Shown piece after piece: positions 59,798 through 64,000 of a DNA stretch of 64,000 bases. The notes under the pieces were generated by a model. That model worked only from the letters and a program-made list of their open reading frames with translations, was not told the origin of the DNA and ran no database searches. Positions within the stretch are counted from its first letter, which is position 1, and each line of letters starts with the position of its first letter. The translations under genes and the position numbers were made by a program. Origin of the DNA: Lunatibacter salilacus (GTDB taxonomy: Bacteria > Bacteroidota > Bacteroidia > Cytophagales > Cyclobacteriaceae); assembly GCF_009797935.1 (NCBI RefSeq), contig NZ_VOLC01000004.1, positions 256,820 to 320,819 of the forward strand. The letters run 5' to 3'.

Positions 59798-62700
59798 ATG
59801 GACCAGAAGGATCTATACACTATTGCCATAGGTGCATCCGCAGGCGGAATGGAAGCGATACATTTACTTTTTGACAATACCCCCGAAGACGGCGCTGCTT
59901 ACGTGATCATCCAACATCTTTCCCCGGACCACAAAAGTTTTATGGCGGAACTTCTTGCCAAGCACAGCAAATTGAAAATCTTTGAAGCAGAGAATAATAT
60001 GCTCATAGAATCAAATTGCGTCTATTTGATGCCCAAGGGCAAGAATATGACCATAAAGGACAGAAGGTTACATTTAACTGATAGCCATTCTAATCAACCA
60101 AACAAGGCAATAGATATATTCTTAAACTCCTTGGCAGAAGACCAGGGTGATAAAAGCATTGCGGTTATCCTGTCAGGTACAGGAACTGACGGAACAAAGG
60201 GAATAGCTGCCATAAAAAAGTTTGGAGGGCAGGTAATCGTTCAGGACCCAGAAAGTGCGAAATACAATGGAATGCCAAACAGTGCCATACAATCGGGAAA
60301 TGTAGATGCTATCCTTATACCAGAGTTGATACCCGATGAAATTATCGCTTATTTGAAGCAGGACACCCTACAAAATAGTTTTTCAACCAAAATTTCGGAA
60401 AACGATGAAAAGGCTTTGTTGGAAATCCTTAATCTTATAGAACAACATACTCCGTTAGATTTTACCAATTATAAGCGGCCGACCATTATCCGAAGGATCG
60501 TCATTCGGATGACTCATAATAATTTAGGTACACTCGAAGAGTATACGGATTTTTTAAAGAAAAACCCTTCGGAAATTTCTGTGCTAACACAGCAATTTCT
60601 AATAAGTGTAACCAAGTTCTTTAGGGACCAAGATGCTTTCTCAATAATTAGCGAAAAAGTAATACCTGAAATAATCGAAAGCAAATTGCTTGTAGATAAG
60701 CTAAAGATCTGGGTAGTAGGATGCGCCACTGGAGAGGAAGCCTATTCCCTGGCCATTCTTATACAGGAGTATCTGACTTCAATGAAGAAAAATCTCGAAG
60801 TGAAGATTTTTGCAAGCGACATCGACAAAACTGCGTTGCTCTTCGCCTCAAAAGGGGTATATGGTGAATCTATTGCTACCGATGTATCAGCGGAAAGGCT
60901 GGATAAGTTTTTTATTAAGCAGGACAAATCCTATAAGGTAAGGGATAACATAAGGAAAATGATCATTTTTGCTGATCATGATATTGTAAAACAGCCGCCT
61001 TATGGAAAAATTGACTTGATTAGCTGTCGCAACCTATTAATCTATATAAACCCATTATTACAGAAGCGGATACTCGCTTCTCTTCATTTCTGCCTTAATC
61101 TAGGTGGTTACCTATTTTTAGGTCCCAGTGAAAGTATTGGCGAACTAAAACAATCCTTTGAAGAAATAGACAAAAAATGGAAAATTTACAAAAATACGCA
61201 GGTTGCTCTCAATTTTAGGAATACAACGTATAGTACCCCTGGTTTGAATTCCCAGTGGGATAGACCCAGTCAAATATCTACTCCGATTAGTACTTCTCTG
61301 GATAACAGCCTTTCAGGAATTTTAACTCAAACTCTTTTGGAGGAATCAGGCTATGAAGCCGGTGTATGTGTTGATGGAGATTTTAAAATTATCCAATTTT
61401 TCGGTAATTACGAAAAATACCTGCTACCTAAAATTTTTAATTTTAGTTTGCTTGAAATGTTACCCGAAGATCTTTACATAGCTACCTCTACTACCCTGCG
61501 AAAAGCTGTAAAAGAGAACAAAAAGGAAGTAATTAAAGGTGTCAAATTCAGTTTAAACGAATTAATATGCTCGGTCAATATTTATGTAAAACCGATACCA
61601 TTCGAGAAACCATTAATCCAGCAAGTCATTCTTGTATTATTCAGTGAGGAAAAGGAACGGACGATGCCTGATAATGACGCTGAAGTCTTTCAAATGGAAA
61701 AGCACTCATTGCGCTATTTGGAAGATTTGAACACGGAACTTGCGGAAACCAAACACAAACTCAAAGAGGCCCTAAATGCGCTTAAAGTTTCCAATGAAAA
61801 TATTGACTCATACAACGAGGAGCTTATTTCCAGCAATGAAGAGATGCAGAGTACCAATGAGGAACTTCAGTCGGTGAATGAAGAATTGCAAACTGTCAAT
61901 AATGAATATCAATTAAAGATTAAAGAACTTGCTGATCTGAATGATGATTTAAATAATTATTTCAAAGGCACGTTGAATGGGCAAATCTATGTAGACAAAA
62001 ACCTTATTGTCAGGAAATTCACTCCCTCTGCCGTCCTACAGGTTAACCTTAAGGAAAGTGATATTGGGCGACCCCTAGGTGATATCTCCACCAATATAAA
62101 GTTTTCAATACTGACAGAAGACATTAAACGCGTAATATCTGTCTCTAACCATAGCGAGAAGGAGATTCAAACCAAGGACAACAAATGGTACCAAATGATG
62201 ATTATTCCTTTCATCAGACAGCAAAACAACGAAAAGGATGGTGCAATAATTACTTTTAATGATATAACGGAATTAAAACAAATACAGGAAAAACTCGCCA
62301 AGATCAACGCAGATCATGGTACTTTTATTTATTCTGCGTCACATGATCTTAAAGGACCATTAGCCAATGTGAGTGCCCTTATCAGTTTTTTGAAAGATAT
62401 TAGCGATCCGGATAATAGAAGCATTAAAGACTTGACAGATTTGATTGAAATATCTATTGCAAAGCTAAAAGAAACGATCAATGAACTGTCGGATATAGCC
62501 AAAACAGAAAATGAAATAAATGAGGTCGAGTCTGTTTCCTTACCCGATCTACTGGAAGAGGTGCAATACAGTATTAGAAATAAGATTCTGGAATCCAAGG
62601 TACTATTTAAGGTAGATTTCAAAGTTCCCGAAATCCCATTTTCTAAAAAGAATTTGAGAAGTATCCTGTTGAATATTTTGGATAATGCTATTAAATATAG

Positions 62701-62968
62701 ATCACCGGAACGTGACCTTGAGGTGGTCCTACGAACTGAGGAAACGAAGGAGTATGTAGTTCTCTCTGTGAGGGATAATGGATTAGGTCTGGAATCAAGT
62801 AAAAGAAATGAAATTTTCTTGAAGTTTAAACGTCAGCATTCCCATGTAGAGGGAAGTGGGGTAGGACTTTATTTGGTAAAGAAGTTAATGACGAATGCGG
62901 GGGGAAAAATTGAAGTAGAAAGTGAATTGGGAAAGGGATCCGTATTTCGTCTTTATTTTAAAAAGTAA
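59798..62968 (+). CDS. CheB-CheR-PAS-histidine kinase fusion protein
   Basis: A 1056-residue signalling protein. Residues 1-190 are a CheB methylesterase with triad S14 (GASAGG), H40 (QHLSP) and D131 (GTGTDGTKG), without a receiver domain. Residues ~205-465 are a CheR methyltransferase: VTKFFRD, SAM site VVGCATGEEAYSLAI, SCRNLLIYI. A long coiled coil (about 635-715) of NEELQS-type repeats and a PAS domain (about 717-825) follow. A HisKA domain has H849 (SASHDLKGPL) and the HATPase spans ~945-1056 (N963, DNGLGL, GSGVGLYLV). No chemoreceptor or CheA is present, so it likely controls a target other than chemotaxis, perhaps through an unlinked response regulator. Confidence 0.92.
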   Translation: MDQKDLYTIAIGASAGGMEAIHLLFDNTPEDGAAYVIIQHLSPDHKSFMAELLAKHSKLKIFEAENNMLIESNCVYLMPKGKNMTIKDRRLHLTDSHSNQPNKAIDIFLNSLAEDQGDKSIAVILSGTGTDGTKGIAAIKKFGGQVIVQDPESAKYNGMPNSAIQSGNVDAILIPELIPDEIIAYLKQDTLQNSFSTKISENDEKALLEILNLIEQHTPLDFTNYKRPTIIRRIVIRMTHNNLGTLEEYTDFLKKNPSEISVLTQQFLISVTKFFRDQDAFSIISEKVIPEIIESKLLVDKLKIWVVGCATGEEAYSLAILIQEYLTSMKKNLEVKIFASDIDKTALLFASKGVYGESIATDVSAERLDKFFIKQDKSYKVRDNIRKMIIFADHDIVKQPPYGKIDLISCRNLLIYINPLLQKRILASLHFCLNLGGYLFLGPSESIGELKQSFEEIDKKWKIYKNTQVALNFRNTTYSTPGLNSQWDRPSQISTPISTSLDNSLSGILTQTLLEESGYEAGVCVDGDFKIIQFFGNYEKYLLPKIFNFSLLEMLPEDLYIATSTTLRKAVKENKKEVIKGVKFSLNELICSVNIYVKPIPFEKPLIQQVILVLFSEEKERTMPDNDAEVFQMEKHSLRYLEDLNTELAETKHKLKEALNALKVSNENIDSYNEELISSNEEMQSTNEELQSVNEELQTVNNEYQLKIKELADLNDDLNNYFKGTLNGQIYVDKNLIVRKFTPSAVLQVNLKESDIGRPLGDISTNIKFSILTEDIKRVISVSNHSEKEIQTKDNKWYQMMIIPFIRQQNNEKDGAIITFNDITELKQIQEKLAKINADHGTFIYSASHDLKGPLANVSALISFLKDISDPDNRSIKDLTDLIEISIAKLKETINELSDIAKTENEINEVESVSLPDLLEEVQYSIRNKILESKVLFKVDFKVPEIPFSKKNLRSILLNILDNAIKYRSPERDLEVVLRTEETKEYVVLSVRDNGLGLESSKRNEIFLKFKRQHSHVEGSGVGLYLVKKLMTNAGGKIEVESELGKGSVFRLYFKK

Positions 62969-63053
62969 TTCCTTAAATCCGCATACCTTCCAGGTTTTGA
63001 TGACAATCAGCTATTTGTTTAAATTAAATGGGTGAAACTTGGAAGGTTTTCTT
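62969..63053. repeat. Intergenic hairpin repeat, copy 2
   Basis: Arms ACCTTCCAGGTTT (62985-62997) and AAACTTGGAAGGT (63035-63047) pair over 12 of 13 bp. Loop and flanks match copy 1 at 20948-21034. It directly follows the stop of the CheB/CheR fusion and may act there as a terminator. Confidence 0.75.
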
Positions 63054-63098
63054 TAGTGGATAAAGAAATAATGTAGAAGATGGTAAAGCAAATCTATA

Positions 63099-63494
63099 TC
63101 ATTGTTGATCGTTTTTAATTGCGTTTAATTTAGCTTTGTTCTCCAATATGGTAGGATGAAGGTCATATGTCGGAAAAAATTCGGTTGAAAAAGCTCCCCA
63201 TACGCTTCTTTCGACCGAAATGTTCAATGCTCTCAATTCACTGGCAGGTATCTTGACCGTGACTACCTGGCCTATTCCCATCATAACGTACCAAGAGACC
63301 ACTTTGGCAGCTGCAGGTGGAAAGTTTTCGGTAAATCCATTTTTTTCACGTATCTCAATTAGTTCATCTATATTTTTATCCTGATGGTGCTTCAGCATGA
63401 TGGTAATCATTATGCTGTCATTTTTCGTGTCTTCCTGCGCTGCGGCAATCTGGATCATCATCAAGAATATTACAAATAAGCTTGCTCTCTTCAT
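63099..63494 (-). CDS. Secreted protein of unknown function
   Basis: A 131-residue exported protein; MKRASLFVIFL at 63494 gives a clean signal ending at AAAQ, and the frame extension to 63524 is probably not used. The mature part is one small domain with DELIEIREKNGF and KVPASELRALNISVERSVWGAFSTEFF. I do not recognise a family. It is convergent with the CheB/CheR fusion and its 3' hairpin. Confidence 0.55.
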   Translation of the reverse strand: MKRASLFVIFLMMIQIAAAQEDTKNDSIMITIMLKHHQDKNIDELIEIREKNGFTENFPPAAAKVVSWYVMMGIGQVVTVKIPASELRALNISVERSVWGAFSTEFFPTYDLHPTILENKAKLNAIKNDQQ

Positions 63495-63731
63495 TTTTTC
63501 TTCGTTTATATAAGAGATAAACACAGATTGGTAGGATCAAACTGGTTGATTTGTTATGGTTTGAATCAGGTCAAACTTACAATATTTTCCTCAGGTATGA
63601 GCTGTCTAAGCAGATAATCTTAAATGGATGTTGACGAGAAATGAATCTTAATTAAAGAAATCTATAAGGTTGGCAGGGTTTTTTCATTGCTAAAAGGTTA
63701 AAGTATCAATTTATTTTCATTTTCCCATGAA

Positions 63732-64000
63732 ATGACTAAACCAAAACGAATTTTAGTTGCCTGCAATCACCTTAAAACAGTGGGTGGCTCTGAATTATAT
63801 TCCTATTACCTAATAAAATCCCTTCTTGAAAATGGACACCATGTCGAATACTTTACCTTCAACCTCGGCATGGTTTCATCCAAAATCGAACTGGATTTAA
63901 ATGTTGGTTTTAAGTCTGATAACCACTATGATTTAATTCTGGCAAGCCATCAGACCACAGTTAATTATCTTTTTGGGCAGGGCCCTATCCTTCAGATCTG
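63732..64000 (+). CDS. Glycosyltransferase (GT4-like), 5' part only
   Basis: The frame starts with MTKPKRILVACNHLKTVGGS and is open to the window end (89 codons). ILVACNHLKTVGGSELYSYYLIKSLLENGHHVEYFTF is the typical N-terminal fold of GT-B glycosyltransferases family 4, with the GG(S/A)E motif and a helix. It may start a surface-polysaccharide cluster outside the window. An earlier ATG at 63727 hits a stop after two codons. Confidence 0.75.
   Translation, partial: MTKPKRILVACNHLKTVGGSELYSYYLIKSLLENGHHVEYFTFNLGMVSSKIELDLNVGFKSDNHYDLILASHQTTVNYLFGQGPILQI

Overview
The window is a chromosomal segment of a Bacteroidota bacterium, most likely a marine member of the Cytophagales close to Cyclobacteriaceae. 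Supporting this are the SusC/SusD pair, DUF5916 and DUF7133 proteins, group III truncated haemoglobin, an Rrf2-controlled cbb3 oxidase, lipoprotein signals, moderate A+T content, TAnnTTTG-type -7 promoter boxes and little Shine-Dalgarno sequence. The genus is inference.

Layout. 0.5-5 kb: an SLC12-type cation-chloride cotransporter, two small envelope proteins and a PlsC-type acyltransferase. 5.2-16.2 kb: a nutrient-scavenging locus with an alkaline phosphatase fused to a phosphodiesterase-like domain, a LamG lipoprotein, SusD and SusC, then an AGE-family epimerase and a bile acid/sodium-type symporter. 16.3-20.8 kb: TrkA-TrkH potassium uptake, a PhzF-like protein and an envelope beta-barrel. 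21.4-25.7 kb: the operon argB-argD-argC-argJ, the acetylated branch of arginine synthesis with acetyl recycling. 25.8-31.5 kb: an M14 carboxypeptidase, a small barrel protein, a cytochrome c/sugar dehydrogenase-like lipoprotein and a sulfatase.

31.8-42 kb is the most unusual part. It starts with a tRNA-like structured RNA that has its own terminator. A nitrosative-stress/microaerobic cluster follows on the minus strand: Rrf2 regulator 1, the iron-sulfur repair protein RIC and a frameshifted membrane protein; then Rrf2 regulator 2, CcoN, a CcoO-cytochrome c fusion, three small proteins and a truncated haemoglobin. The cluster is bordered by a decayed membrane-protein gene and the fused stump of a HEPN-MNT toxin-antitoxin pair. 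The frameshifted gene carries a 22-bp insertion flanked by a 9-bp direct repeat; excision would restore a 236-residue frame.

42-64 kb: a DUF3667 protein, a large DUF7133/cytochrome c/discoidin lipoprotein, an amidohydrolase, a MutS-like protein that has lost its whole ATPase domain, an AI-2E-family permease, a RES-Xre toxin-antitoxin pair, an alpha/beta hydrolase, two divergent DUF5916 paralogues, a truncated deaminase, a GlcG/HbpS-type protein, a CheB-CheR-PAS-histidine kinase fusion and the start of a glycosyltransferase.

The intergenic regions carry at least four families of short repeats: a three-copy ~90-bp tandem repeat at 8.2 kb, hairpin pairs at 21.0/63.0 kb and at 4.05/32.66 kb, and a TTGCAA-centred palindrome family at 32.9, 35.0, 43.2 and 52.7-52.9 kb. 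No insertion sequence, CRISPR array, rRNA or canonical tRNA was recognised.
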